Below, in pieces: positions 23,571-31,616 of a stretch of DNA of 64,000 nt. Both the position numbers and the translations under genes were made by a program. Numbering within the stretch: the stretch's first letter is position 1; each line of letters begins with the position of its first letter. The DNA comes from Bog-473 sp052140165 (GTDB lineage Bacteria; Actinomycetota; Acidimicrobiia; Acidimicrobiales; RAAP-2): NCBI GenBank assembly GCA_052140165.1, contig JBKQUM010000158.1:14077-78076 (forward strand). The letters run 5' to 3'. The notes beneath the pieces are model-generated. The model was not told where the DNA came from. It was given only the letters and a program-made list of their open reading frames with translations, and did not search any database.

Positions 23571-24635
23571 GTGACGTCGGCCCCGCGCCCTGACCCGTCC
23601 GAGGCGGCCCGGCGCTTGCTCGGGCTGTCGCGGTGGCCCCTCGTGGTGGCGCCCATGGCGGGCGGTCCCACGACGATCGCGCTGGTGAGCGCGGCGGCGC
23701 ACGCAGGCGCGCTCGGCTTCCTGGCCGCCGGCTACAAGACGGCGCAGGGGCTGACGCGTGACATGGCGGACCTCCGCGCCGCCGGAGTCTCCACCTTCGG
23801 CGTCAACGTCTTCGTCCCCGGGCTCCCGGCAACGGATCGGGAGCGGGTGGTCGCGTACGTGGCATCTCTCGCCGCCGAGGCGGCCGCCCTCGGTGTGGTG
23901 GCCGGAGAGCCCAGGTGGGACGACGACGACTACGCGGGGAAGCTCGAGGTGCTGCTCGCGCACCCGCCCGCCGCGGTCAGCTTCACCTTCGGCATCCCGG
24001 CCGCGGGGGTCATCCGCTCGTTGCAGGCAGCGGGCTCGCTGGTGGTGCTGACGGCCTCCACGCCGGAGGAGGCCGCGGCGGCCCTGCGGGCCGGTCCCGA
24101 CGCGCTCTGCCTGCAGGGCTGCGAGGCGGGGGCCCACCGGGCGAGCCTGGCCAACGACGACCGCCCCGACGCGGACCGACCCGTGCGCACACTGCTGGCG
24201 GCGGTTCGGCGTCGCACCCTCGTCCCGCTCATCGCCGCGGGAGGGGTGGGCGGACCGGCGGACCTCGTCGACCTCCTGGCTCGCGGTGCCTCCCTCGTGC
24301 AGGCCGGCACCGCGTTCCTGCGCTGTCCCGAGAGCGGTGCCGCCCAGGCCCAGAAGGACGCGCTGGTTGCTGCCGGCTTCGGGACGACGGCCGTCACCCG
24401 GGCTTTCAGCGGGCGACGGGCCCGGGCCCTCGTGAACGCCATGGTGCGGGAGCACCCGGCCGCGCCGGCGGCCTACCCCGAGGTCAACAACGCCACCCGG
24501 CCGATCCGGGCCGCCGCGGCCATGGTGGGCGATGCCGAGCACATGAGCCTGTACGCGGGGACGGCGTTCCGCCGGGCCGAGGAGCGGCCCGCGGGCGAAG
24601 TGGTGGAACAGCTGCTGTCAGGATTGCGCCCGTGA
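23571..24635 (+). CDS. Nitronate monooxygenase (2-nitropropane dioxygenase-like)
   Basis: 354-residue FMN-dependent TIM barrel that oxidises nitronates. WPLVVAPMAGGPTT (22-35) is the N-terminal FMN site, AHAGALGFLAAGYKT the second strand, and FGVNVFVPG follows. CLQGCEAGAHRA is the G-x-E-A-G-G-H motif with His as catalytic-base candidate. PLIAAGGVGGPADL and GASLVQAGTAFLRCPES bind the phosphate. GTG at 23571. It overlaps the next gene by 4 bp (GTGA). A second, more divergent member occurs at 45489-46475. Confidence 0.9.
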   Translation: MTSAPRPDPSEAARRLLGLSRWPLVVAPMAGGPTTIALVSAAAHAGALGFLAAGYKTAQGLTRDMADLRAAGVSTFGVNVFVPGLPATDRERVVAYVASLAAEAAALGVVAGEPRWDDDDYAGKLEVLLAHPPAAVSFTFGIPAAGVIRSLQAAGSLVVLTASTPEEAAAALRAGPDALCLQGCEAGAHRASLANDDRPDADRPVRTLLAAVRRRTLVPLIAAGGVGGPADLVDLLARGASLVQAGTAFLRCPESGAAQAQKDALVAAGFGTTAVTRAFSGRRARALVNAMVREHPAAPAAYPEVNNATRPIRAAAAMVGDAEHMSLYAGTAFRRAEERPAGEVVEQLLSGLRP

Positions 24636-25117
24636 GCAGCCGGCGCGAGACGAGGACCGTCGAGTTCACGCCACCGGAGGTGGCCACCGTGGCCGACGCG
24701 CTGGCGAATCTGCGCGCCGCGGGGGGCGGCTGGCTGAACCTGCTCCCGGGCATCGACGAGGGGGTGGTCGACGTCCAGCCACCGACCGGGCTGTTCGCCT
24801 TCTTCGGCAACCGGACACCGCCGGTGACGATGGCGACCGTCATGCCGGCCAGGAAGGATCGTCGCAAGAGCGAGGGGATGACGGTCGGCCTCATGCACCC
24901 CACCGGTGCCAAGGCTGTCGCCCGCCTGGCCGAGGTCGGCGTGGCCCTTCCCGAGGGGTGGGTGGTCCGCCAGGACCACGTCCGCCGGGGCCTCGTCGTC
25001 CGGACGCCGGTGCAGACCCGGGAGGCCGACGTGGTCGAGTGGTGCGTGCAGGCCGGCACCGCACTGTGCCGGGCCGAGATGACGGGCCGCTGGCAGGCGG
25101 TCGTCTACCTTCCGTAG
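24632..25117 (+). CDS. Hypothetical protein
   Basis: 161 residues, with the GTG start overlapping the nitronate monooxygenase stop. The chain runs VEFTPPEVATVADALANLRA, a Gly/Pro-rich segment ending FAFFGNRTPPVTMATVMPAR, then a compact alpha/beta part with VVRQDHVRRGLVVRTP and a C-terminal VVEWCVQAGTALCRAEMTGR. No membrane segment or known catalytic motif is seen and I do not recognise the family. It ends directly against the next ATG with no gap. Similar lone small proteins accompany nitronate monooxygenase and acyl-CoA genes, but no function follows from that. Confidence 0.7.
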   Translation: MSSRRETRTVEFTPPEVATVADALANLRAAGGGWLNLLPGIDEGVVDVQPPTGLFAFFGNRTPPVTMATVMPARKDRRKSEGMTVGLMHPTGAKAVARLAEVGVALPEGWVVRQDHVRRGLVVRTPVQTREADVVEWCVQAGTALCRAEMTGRWQAVVYLP

Positions 25118-26152
25118 ATGGCCACCGGGGGTCGGCGAGACGACGCTGCACTGCGGCAAGGGCTGGACCGCTGGGTCTCGGCCAATCCCGCGCTCGTGCC
25201 CGGCGCCGGGAACGCCGGCGGCCCGCCGCCGCGGATTGCGGCGCTGGCGCACGCGGAGGGGGGCATGGCGAACGAGACCGTGCTCGTCGACCTCGGTCCG
25301 GAGCAGCCCGGCATGGTCGTGCGGCTGCCGCCGCTGGTGCCGACCTTCCCCGGGTACGACCTCGGCCCGCAGGCGACGGTGCAGAACGCGGTGGCCGCCG
25401 CGGGCGTGGCGGCACCGTCGCCGGCGCTCGTCGTCGGCGATCCACGGTGGATCGGCTCGCCCTTCCTCGTGATGCCCCGGGTCCACGGCGACATCCCCGG
25501 GCCGGCGCCCGTGTTCGACCCCTACGTGATCGATGCCGCTCCCGAGCTCCAGCAGCGCATGTACCACGGGTTGCTCGACACGCTGGCGGCGATCCACGCG
25601 GTGCCCTGGGTGGCAGCGGGTCTGGGCGCCGTTGTGCCCGGCGTCGGGCTGCGCGACGCGGTCGACCGCTGGAGCGCGTACGTGGACTGGTCGTCCGAGG
25701 GCGAGCCGCTGCCGGCCCTGGCCTCGGCGCTCGAGTGGTGCCGCGGCGGCCTGCCGGCGGAGCGACCGGCGGTGCTCCTGTGGGGCGACGTCCGCCTCGG
25801 CAACCTCGTCTTCGACGACGTGCGCCAGGTCACGGGAGTGCTGGACTGGGACCTGGCAGCTCTCGGTCCGCCGGGGATGGACCTGGGCTGGCACTTCGGC
25901 CTCGAATTCATGATGGGGACGCTCTTCGGCCGCCGGGTCCCCGGCTTCCCCGGCCGGGAGGAGTCACTGGCACGCTACGAGGGGGCCAGCGGGCACACGG
26001 TGGAGGACGACGAGTTGGCGTGGCACGAAGTGTTCGCCCTCGCGCGCGCCCTGGCCATCAACGATCGCCACCAGCGGATCACCGGCGAGGTGCGCCGCAC
26101 GGACAACCCGATGGGTGCGGTGCTCCTCGAGAGGCTGGCGGCCGCCGGCTAG
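25118..26152 (+). CDS. Phosphotransferase family protein (APH/ACAD10-like kinase fold)
   Basis: 344 residues with the aminoglycoside-phosphotransferase-type kinase fold. GGMANETVLVDLG (48-60) is the nucleotide loop with S/N-E-T, PFLVMPRVHGD the hinge. LLWGDVRLGNLVFDD is the catalytic loop in its G-D-x-R-x-G-N form, and GVLDWDLAALGPPGMDLG holds the metal-binding Asp. This subfamily commonly accompanies acyl-CoA dehydrogenases and degradative genes in actinobacteria, so antibiotic resistance is not implied. The ATG abuts the preceding stop codon, giving a three-gene unit with the nitronate monooxygenase and hypothetical protein. It converges with the next gene over a 20-bp gap. Confidence 0.87.
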   Translation: MATGGRRDDAALRQGLDRWVSANPALVPGAGNAGGPPPRIAALAHAEGGMANETVLVDLGPEQPGMVVRLPPLVPTFPGYDLGPQATVQNAVAAAGVAAPSPALVVGDPRWIGSPFLVMPRVHGDIPGPAPVFDPYVIDAAPELQQRMYHGLLDTLAAIHAVPWVAAGLGAVVPGVGLRDAVDRWSAYVDWSSEGEPLPALASALEWCRGGLPAERPAVLLWGDVRLGNLVFDDVRQVTGVLDWDLAALGPPGMDLGWHFGLEFMMGTLFGRRVPGFPGREESLARYEGASGHTVEDDELAWHEVFALARALAINDRHQRITGEVRRTDNPMGAVLLERLAAAG

Positions 26153-26172
26153 CTCCAGCTGTGCCCGCCGCC

Positions 26173-27327
26173 TCAGGTGGCCGGATCGAGGAGCGAGAAG
26201 CCCATGACCCCGGCCTTGGCGACCTCGTAGCACAGCGTGTCGTAGGGCTCCACCAGCCCGTAGGTGACCTCGCCCTCGCAGCGCACGCGGCAGTGGTGCT
26301 GGTCCTGGCCGGCCAGTCGGCTGCGCACGTCGGGGTCGTTGACGTCGAAGGTCTCGCCGTGCACGACGACCTCATCACCGCGCGCCACCTGCATGCCGTG
26401 CCAGAGGTCACCGTCGGGCGTGCCGCCGTTGGGTCCCCCGTACATGCCGCAGCGCAGGAACGCGATCTGGTTGCCGAGTCGCTCGAAGGTCATCGTCCTC
26501 ACGGAGCCGTCGGCGAACACCAGGTCGACTTCACCGCCCTGGAGCAGGTGCGTGTCGGGCTCGAAGCGCATGCGGTGGACGCGTCTGGCGAGGGTGCCGC
26601 TCCGCTTGCGCGCGTCGCCGATGTTGTAGAGCACGTGGTCGCCCCAGATGCCGAAGTCCTCGAATTCGACCCACTCGCCGCTGTGGGGATGCTGCATCCC
26701 CATGTAGCGGCCGGGCCCGCCCACGCCGTCGCGGGTGCCCCAGTGGTGGTCCCGGCTGCCGAGGTGCGCGGAGGGGGAGAGGGTGAAGCGCTCGCCGGCC
26801 GACTCGACCCAGCCTTGCTGCCGGCCGAAGCCGTCGTACCCGGCGACCGGGCTCACGGCCCGGCCACCGACGATGAGGCCGGCGCCGAGCTGGCGGAACA
26901 CCGGCCGCTTCGTGTCGAGCCAGGTGATGTCGTACCCGATGCCCTGCTCGTTGGCGCCGGGGTCGAGGCGCAGCCGCCACTCGCGGAAGGGCTCGACGAC
27001 CTCGAAGCTGAAGGGCCCCAGCACCATGTCCATGCGGTCGGTCCCCAGGGCCGCATGGGCCCGTACCGTGGTGTGGCGCCCCCGCACGTTGACGATGGCG
27101 AACGCCTCGGACGTGCCGAGGTTCGGGTAGAAGGCGAGGCCGATGACGACGAGCAGCTCGCCCACGCGGTCCTGGCAGGTGAACCACACGCGCTCGTAGG
27201 CCTGGGCATCGGGTGTCCACATCACGCGGACGGGATAGGGCGCGTTGTGGATGAGGAACTCGTCGAGGCCGCTGAGCGGGGCGTGCTCGTCGGAGGCGGG
27301 GAAGGGGGATGTGCCCGGGTCGGTCAC
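26173..27327 (-). CDS. Conserved hypothetical protein (lipocalin/beta-barrel-like)
   Basis: 384 residues, rich in beta-strand patterns and aromatic residues: LIHNAPYPVRVMWTPDAQAY, VWFTCQDRVGELLVVIGLAF, GPFSFEVVEPFREWRLRLD, SRDHHWGTRDGVG and VEFEDFGIWGDHVLYN. The arrangement, two beta-barrel halves with an H-H-W-G-x-R motif, resembles the DUF7064/7065-type or AttH-like proteins found beside P450 and phosphotransferase genes in actinobacteria. No catalytic role is known to me. GTG at 27327 (VTDPGTSPF) was chosen because upstream sequence is Arg-rich and unlike the rest. It is divergent from the P450 with 65 bp between starts. Confidence 0.75.
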   Translation of the reverse strand: MTDPGTSPFPASDEHAPLSGLDEFLIHNAPYPVRVMWTPDAQAYERVWFTCQDRVGELLVVIGLAFYPNLGTSEAFAIVNVRGRHTTVRAHAALGTDRMDMVLGPFSFEVVEPFREWRLRLDPGANEQGIGYDITWLDTKRPVFRQLGAGLIVGGRAVSPVAGYDGFGRQQGWVESAGERFTLSPSAHLGSRDHHWGTRDGVGGPGRYMGMQHPHSGEWVEFEDFGIWGDHVLYNIGDARKRSGTLARRVHRMRFEPDTHLLQGGEVDLVFADGSVRTMTFERLGNQIAFLRCGMYGGPNGGTPDGDLWHGMQVARGDEVVVHGETFDVNDPDVRSRLAGQDQHHCRVRCEGEVTYGLVEPYDTLCYEVAKAGVMGFSLLDPAT

Positions 27328-27392
27328 GGTGCCGCCGCGCTGGACATGGTTCGCTCGTCGGCCCGCATGGCGCTGCACAGTACGCTCGGTCC

Positions 27393-28586
27393 GTGGCCGG
27401 GGACCAGCGCATCGATCCGCGGGACCCGGCGTTCTTCGCGCGGGAGGACTACTTCGAGCTGTTGGCGCGCCTGCGCCGTGAGGATCCCGTGCACGAGTGC
27501 GCACCGGGATTCTGGGCCGTCACCCGCTACGGGGACATCCGGGACCTCAGCCGCGACCCCGCCGGCTTCTGCTCCGGCCGGGGTGCGCTGGTCAACGACC
27601 CGATCCGCACCAGCGCCACGCCGATGGCGGCCCGGTCGATCCTCCACATGGACCCACCCGAGCACGAGGCGTTCCGGGGGCTGGTGAACCGCCGCTTCAC
27701 GCCGCGGGCGCTCACCGGACTGGCCGGGTCGATCCGCTCGTGCGCGGCCGCCCTGCTCGACGCCGTCGAGGTGCGCGAGGAGATCGATTTCGTGTCCGAG
27801 CTGGCCGCGCCCTTCCCGCTCACGGTGATCGCCGAACTGCTGGGAATCGACGAGGCCGACAGGGGGGACTTCCGGCGCTGGTCCGATGCGGCGATCGAGT
27901 CCCCCGACCTGCCTCCCGCCGAGACGATGACCGCGCTCGGCGAGCTCTCGGCGTTCATCGTGGCGCACATCGGGGCCAAGCGGGCGCAGCCGGGGGAGGA
28001 TCTCGTGTCGCTGCTGGTGCAGGCCGAGGTCGACGGGTGCCCGCTCCGCAGGGAGGAGCTCTTCATGTTCCTCCTGACGCTGCTCGTCGCCGGCAACGAG
28101 ACCACGCGCACGCTCCTGTCAGGGACGGCGCTCGTCCTCGAGGAACATCCCGATCAGCGGGCCGCACTGGCCTCCGATCCCGCGTTGCTCCCCGGCGGCG
28201 TGGAGGAGTGCCTGCGCTGGGTGACGCCCGTGCACGCCTTCTGCCGTACAGCCACCTCCGACACCGTGGTCGGCGGGGCGCGGGTCGGCGAGGGCGACTA
28301 CCTGTGCATGCTCTACGCGTCGGGCAACCGCGACGAGGAGGTCTTCGGGGACGATGCGGCACGCTTCGACGTGCGCCGGGCGACAACCCCGGTGCATCTG
28401 GCGTTCGGATTCGGGGAGCACGTCTGTCTGGGGGCGAGTCTCGCCCGCCTGGAGGGCCGGATCTTCCTGGAGGAACTGCTGGCGCGGTTCCCCGACTACG
28501 CGGTGACCGGCTCGCCGGAGCGGGTGCTCTCGACGACGGTGGCGGGCATCAGGTCGTTGCCGGTGGTGCTGTCGCCCTCGTCCTGA
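27393..28586 (+). CDS. Cytochrome P450
   Basis: 397-residue soluble P450. It shows SILHMDPPEHEAFRGLVNRR (C-helix), I-helix LTLLVAGNETTRTLL, K-helix EECLR, and heme loop FGFGEHVCLGASLARLE with Cys345. The order and length fit actinobacterial biosynthetic or catabolic P450s; no redox partner is adjacent. The GTG start at 27393 (VAGDQRIDPRDPAFF) is favoured because the frame upstream lacks P450 similarity. Its last 91 bp overlap the convergent regulator gene, an unusually long coding overlap. Confidence 0.9.
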   Translation: MAGDQRIDPRDPAFFAREDYFELLARLRREDPVHECAPGFWAVTRYGDIRDLSRDPAGFCSGRGALVNDPIRTSATPMAARSILHMDPPEHEAFRGLVNRRFTPRALTGLAGSIRSCAAALLDAVEVREEIDFVSELAAPFPLTVIAELLGIDEADRGDFRRWSDAAIESPDLPPAETMTALGELSAFIVAHIGAKRAQPGEDLVSLLVQAEVDGCPLRREELFMFLLTLLVAGNETTRTLLSGTALVLEEHPDQRAALASDPALLPGGVEECLRWVTPVHAFCRTATSDTVVGGARVGEGDYLCMLYASGNRDEEVFGDDAARFDVRRATTPVHLAFGFGEHVCLGASLARLEGRIFLEELLARFPDYAVTGSPERVLSTTVAGIRSLPVVLSPSS

Positions 28587-29572
28587 AGGACGGCGCGGCG
28601 AAGCTCGCCGAGCAGCGCGTCGACCGCGGTGGCGTCGGCGCTCAACCGCAGCCTCCCGGCCCTCCGCTCCGATCGGACCAGCCCACCCTCGCGCAGGACC
28701 TTGACGTGCATGCTCACGGTCGGCTGCGCCAGCCGGAACAGCATCGCCAGCTCGCCCACCGTGCTCGGTGCGGTCGCCAGCGAGTGCAGGATCGCCAGAC
28801 GGGTCGGGTCGGCCACGGCCTTGAGGCGCCGGGCGACCGATTCCGTGCGGGCCCGCGCCTCGACGTCGCCCTGGCCCACGCCGGTGCCGATCACCACCAG
28901 CCCGGGGAACTCCAGGTACATGGACGACCCGAAGAAGAGGCAGGGCACGAACAGCAGTGCCTGCCGACCCGAACCCACCGCCGAGAGGATGTCGGGCATC
29001 CGGTCCCGGAGGATGTCACACCCCGCCGGTATGAGTGTCTCCAATGACCGCCCACGCTCGTACTGCGCCACCACGTGGCGACCGGCCTCCTGCATGACGG
29101 GCAGAGCCTGCTGCCACGTGTCGTCCACCGGCGCCCAGACCTCGCGGAGGAGGCCGAGGTACGACGCCAGGAGGTCCGGGGACTCCCGGAGCTGTCGGAA
29201 CCGCTCCAGATACACCTCCCGTTCCTCCGGCGTCTCGGACGGCATCTCGAGGTCGAGGGGCACGGTGGCCACGCCCGCCTCGATCGCCCGCCACAGGGCG
29301 TCTGCGTCGGTCTCGGTCGTCGCACCGGCGTGGTCGGCGAGGATCTGCATCTCGGTGAAGCACGTCTCCTCGGAGCCCTCGCCCCAGAAGCCGCGCACAC
29401 GATCCGCCAGGTCCTCACGTCCGTTGAACATCTCGGCGAGCTGCGGGTACCGGGCCTGCATCGAAGGCCGCGCCGCAACGGAGAGGAGCCACGACAGATC
29501 GCTGGCCAACGACGGAGCCGCCGACACCGACGAGGAGGCTGGCGGAGTCATCTCCTCGGTGAACATAGGCAT
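28496..29572 (-). CDS. ArsR-type transcriptional regulator with long N-terminal domain
   Basis: 358 residues. A winged-helix DNA-binding domain lies at the C-terminus, about 247-330: RRLKAVADPTRLAILHSLA, TVGELAMLFRLAQPTVSMHV (recognition helix) and LREGGLVRSERRAGRLRLS. It is preceded by about 240 mostly helical residues that could hold the sensor, with a short hydrophobic block ALLFVPCLFFGSS near 200. No Cys metal box (CVC) is seen, so the signal is unlikely to be arsenic or zinc. ATG at 29572, with a second in-frame ATG at 29566. A strong promoter places transcription at or next to the ATG, so the mRNA is probably leaderless. The 3' end overlaps the P450 gene by 91 bp. Confidence 0.85.
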   Translation of the reverse strand: MPMFTEEMTPPASSSVSAAPSLASDLSWLLSVAARPSMQARYPQLAEMFNGREDLADRVRGFWGEGSEETCFTEMQILADHAGATTETDADALWRAIEAGVATVPLDLEMPSETPEEREVYLERFRQLRESPDLLASYLGLLREVWAPVDDTWQQALPVMQEAGRHVVAQYERGRSLETLIPAGCDILRDRMPDILSAVGSGRQALLFVPCLFFGSSMYLEFPGLVVIGTGVGQGDVEARARTESVARRLKAVADPTRLAILHSLATAPSTVGELAMLFRLAQPTVSMHVKVLREGGLVRSERRAGRLRLSADATAVDALLGELRRAVLQDEGDSTTGNDLMPATVVESTRSGEPVTA

Positions 29573-29578
29573 AGGGCT

Positions 29579-29607
29579 ATATTAGGATATCCTTGATTCG
29601 TTGTCAA
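29579..29607 (-). promoter_or_regulatory. Sigma-70 type promoter of the ArsR-type regulator
   Basis: On the minus strand: consensus TTGACA at 29607-29602, a 17-bp spacer, and TAATAT at 29584-29579. The regulator's ATG at 29572 begins 6 bp past the -10 box, which predicts a leaderless transcript. It lies in an AT-rich island that is exceptional in this sequence. It overlaps a promoter on the other strand. Confidence 0.65.
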
Positions 29608-29621
29608 TGACTGGTTAGAAT
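29593..29621 (+). promoter_or_regulatory. Divergent promoter for the small gene at 29676
   Basis: TTGATT at 29593-29598, a 17-bp spacer and TAGAAT at 29616-29621 (5 of 6 consensus). It shares bases 29593-29607 with the regulator's promoter on the opposite strand, so a repressor bound here would control both. The palindrome AGGATATCCT at 29584-29593 lies at the shared edge and is a candidate operator half. Confidence 0.5.
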
Positions 29622-29675
29622 GAAGGGACGCTTGGAGGGGGCGCAGACAGGGAAGGGTCCAGAGAGGTGAGTTCG

Positions 29676-29927
29676 ATGATCCAGGCGAAGGCAGTGCACT
29701 CCCAGGCGGACGCGCACCGACAGGAGCTGCTGGCGGGGGCCGGATCCAGGAGGGACGTCCGGCGACCCGTGGCGGCGATGACGGACTCAGGAGCGACGCA
29801 GCGCTCGGCCACCGGACGCCCGGTTGCCGGTGGCCGAGCAGTGCGCCGGGCTGTGGCACCGCGGGTGGGTTCCTGGCTGATCGAGTTCGGGACCAGGCTC
29901 GGAGGGGCGTCGGTCCGGACGTCGTGA
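29676..29927 (+). CDS. Small hypothetical protein, 83 aa
   Basis: Begins MIQAKAVHSQADAHRQELLA and ends VGSWLIEFGTRLGGASVRTS. The pattern is a polar helical start, an Arg/Ala-rich middle and a short C-terminal amphipathic helix GxxLIxxGxRL. It recurs in many small actinobacterial proteins encoded near regulators, and the function is unknown. AGAGAGGTGA just upstream of the ATG is a plausible ribosome-binding site; a GTG at 29667 is an alternative. A promoter at 29593-29621 points at it, and the ArsR-type regulator is divergent. Position and signals support a real gene, although coding evidence is modest. Confidence 0.55.
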   Translation: MIQAKAVHSQADAHRQELLAGAGSRRDVRRPVAAMTDSGATQRSATGRPVAGGRAVRRAVAPRVGSWLIEFGTRLGGASVRTS

Positions 29928-29999
29928 GCCTCCGGCCGGGGGCGGCACCGTGCACTCGGTCGCCGCAGCTCGGGTCCGCGTCATCGGCAAGAGTGGGGC

Positions 30000-31556
30000 A
30001 TGCCGCCGTCCCGCAGCGTGCTCTTCATCACCCTCGACCAGTGGCGCGGTGACTGTCTCTCGGCGCTCGGCCATCCGGTGGTGGACACGCCGGCGCTCGA
30101 CACACTCGCTGCCCGGGGCGTCCTCTTCGCCAACCACTGGGCCAACGCGGCGCCGTGCGGCCCGTCGCGGGCGTGCATGTACACCGGCACCTATCAGCAC
30201 CGCAACCGGTCCATCCTGAACGGGACGCCCCTGGACGCGCGCTTCACGAACGTCGCGTTGGTGGCGCGGGAGCTGGGCTACGACCCCGTCCTCTTCGGGT
30301 ACACCGACACGTCGGTCGACCCGCGCACGGTGCCGCCGAGGGATCCGAGGCTCTTCAGCTACGAGGGGATCCTGCCGGGGTTCCGGGTCCTGCTCGAGGA
30401 CCCCTGGGAGCAGGGGAGCCCGGCATGGGGACGATGGCTGGGAGCCCAGGGCGTCGACGTGCCGGCCAACCCCCACGATCTCTACCAGCCCATCGAGGGG
30501 TTTCCCGGCGCGGAGGCGCACGGGTCGACCTGGGCGCCCACGCGCTTCCCGGTCGAGCTGTCGCAGACGACGTTCGTGCGCCAGGAGGTCGTCGACTGGT
30601 TGGAGCGCAACGGCGACCGGCCGTTCTTTCTCCACGCCTCCTTCATCCGGCCCCATCCGCCGCGACGCAACCCGCTGGGCTACCACGATCTGTACCCGGC
30701 CGACGCGATCGGGCCCTTCGCCGGGTGCCCCACGCCCGAGGAGGAGTCCGGCATCCATCCTCTGGCAGCGCTCGCCATGAGGATCCCCGGGGTCGGAGCG
30801 CCGCGCGACGAGCGGGAGCGCCGACAGGTCCGCGCCACCTACTACGGCGCCCAGCGCGAAGTCGACGACGGGCTCGCCCCGCTCTTCGAGTACCTGCGTG
30901 CGAGCGGGTTGGCCGAGTCCACCCTCGTCGTCCTCACCAGCGACCACGGAGAGATGGGCGGTGACCATTGGCTCCTGGAGAAGCTGGGGTACTGGGACGA
31001 GAGCTATCACGTCCCGCTGATCGTCGTGGACCCCCGCCCGGAGGCCGACCTCGGCCGGGGCTCGGTGCAGCGGGCGGTGACCGAGTCGGTCGACCTGCTG
31101 CCCACTATCTGTGAGTTCCTCGGTGCGGAGGTGCCGCTGCAGGCCGACGGCTGGTCGCTGGCCCCCTTCGTGCGGGGCGAGCAGGCTCCCGAGCACTGGC
31201 GCGACACGGCGCACTTCGAATGGAGCTTCTCGGACCCGGCCAACCCGCAGGCCGAGACCATGTTCGGCATCCCGATGAGCCACTGCGCTCTGGCGGTCTC
31301 GCGGGGACCGCGCCACAAGTACGTGCAGTTCGGCGCAGCGTCGAACGTCCTGCCGCCGCTGCTGTTCGACCTGCAGTCCGACCCCGGGCAGACGCGCAAC
31401 CTGCTGGCGGACGGCGGCGAGGCGGTCAGCGCGGCGGCATGGGAGGCCACGCAGGAGCTGCTGCAGTGGCAGATGCGCACCGCGGAGCGGACGTTGAGCG
31501 GCAGCTTCCTGCACCCGGAGCGGGGACTGGTCGAGGCGCGCGACACCTGGCGGTGA
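30000..31556 (+). CDS. Sulfatase-family hydrolase (CxPSR type)
   Basis: 518 residues of the alkaline-phosphatase superfamily. SVLFITLDQWRGDCLSALG gives the N-terminal metal Asp. AAPCGPSRACMYTGTY contains C-G-P-S-R with Cys53, the formylglycine site. SFIRPHPPRRNP and VVLTSDHGEMGGDHWLLEK provide the remaining metal ligands (Asp-His and His). The TLDQWRGDCLG style and the PHPPRRNP loop resemble phosphonate monoester hydrolase and choline-sulfatase relatives, so the leaving group could be sulfate or phosphonate. No signal peptide is visible. It is unlike the arylsulfatase at 17520 in length and C-terminus. Confidence 0.88.
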   Translation: MPPSRSVLFITLDQWRGDCLSALGHPVVDTPALDTLAARGVLFANHWANAAPCGPSRACMYTGTYQHRNRSILNGTPLDARFTNVALVARELGYDPVLFGYTDTSVDPRTVPPRDPRLFSYEGILPGFRVLLEDPWEQGSPAWGRWLGAQGVDVPANPHDLYQPIEGFPGAEAHGSTWAPTRFPVELSQTTFVRQEVVDWLERNGDRPFFLHASFIRPHPPRRNPLGYHDLYPADAIGPFAGCPTPEEESGIHPLAALAMRIPGVGAPRDERERRQVRATYYGAQREVDDGLAPLFEYLRASGLAESTLVVLTSDHGEMGGDHWLLEKLGYWDESYHVPLIVVDPRPEADLGRGSVQRAVTESVDLLPTICEFLGAEVPLQADGWSLAPFVRGEQAPEHWRDTAHFEWSFSDPANPQAETMFGIPMSHCALAVSRGPRHKYVQFGAASNVLPPLLFDLQSDPGQTRNLLADGGEAVSAAAWEATQELLQWQMRTAERTLSGSFLHPERGLVEARDTWR

Positions 31557-31616
31557 GTGCCGGCGCGCGCGGGTGTGGAATGCTGACGCCTGCCCGTCAC
31601 GAGGAGGCTGCGCGCG

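Noticed and set aside
25118..26152. Aminoglycoside resistance gene
   Set aside because: The APH fold is present, but the catalytic loop has the W-G-D-x-R-x-G-N form typical of a broad actinobacterial subfamily next to acyl-CoA genes; no resistance context.
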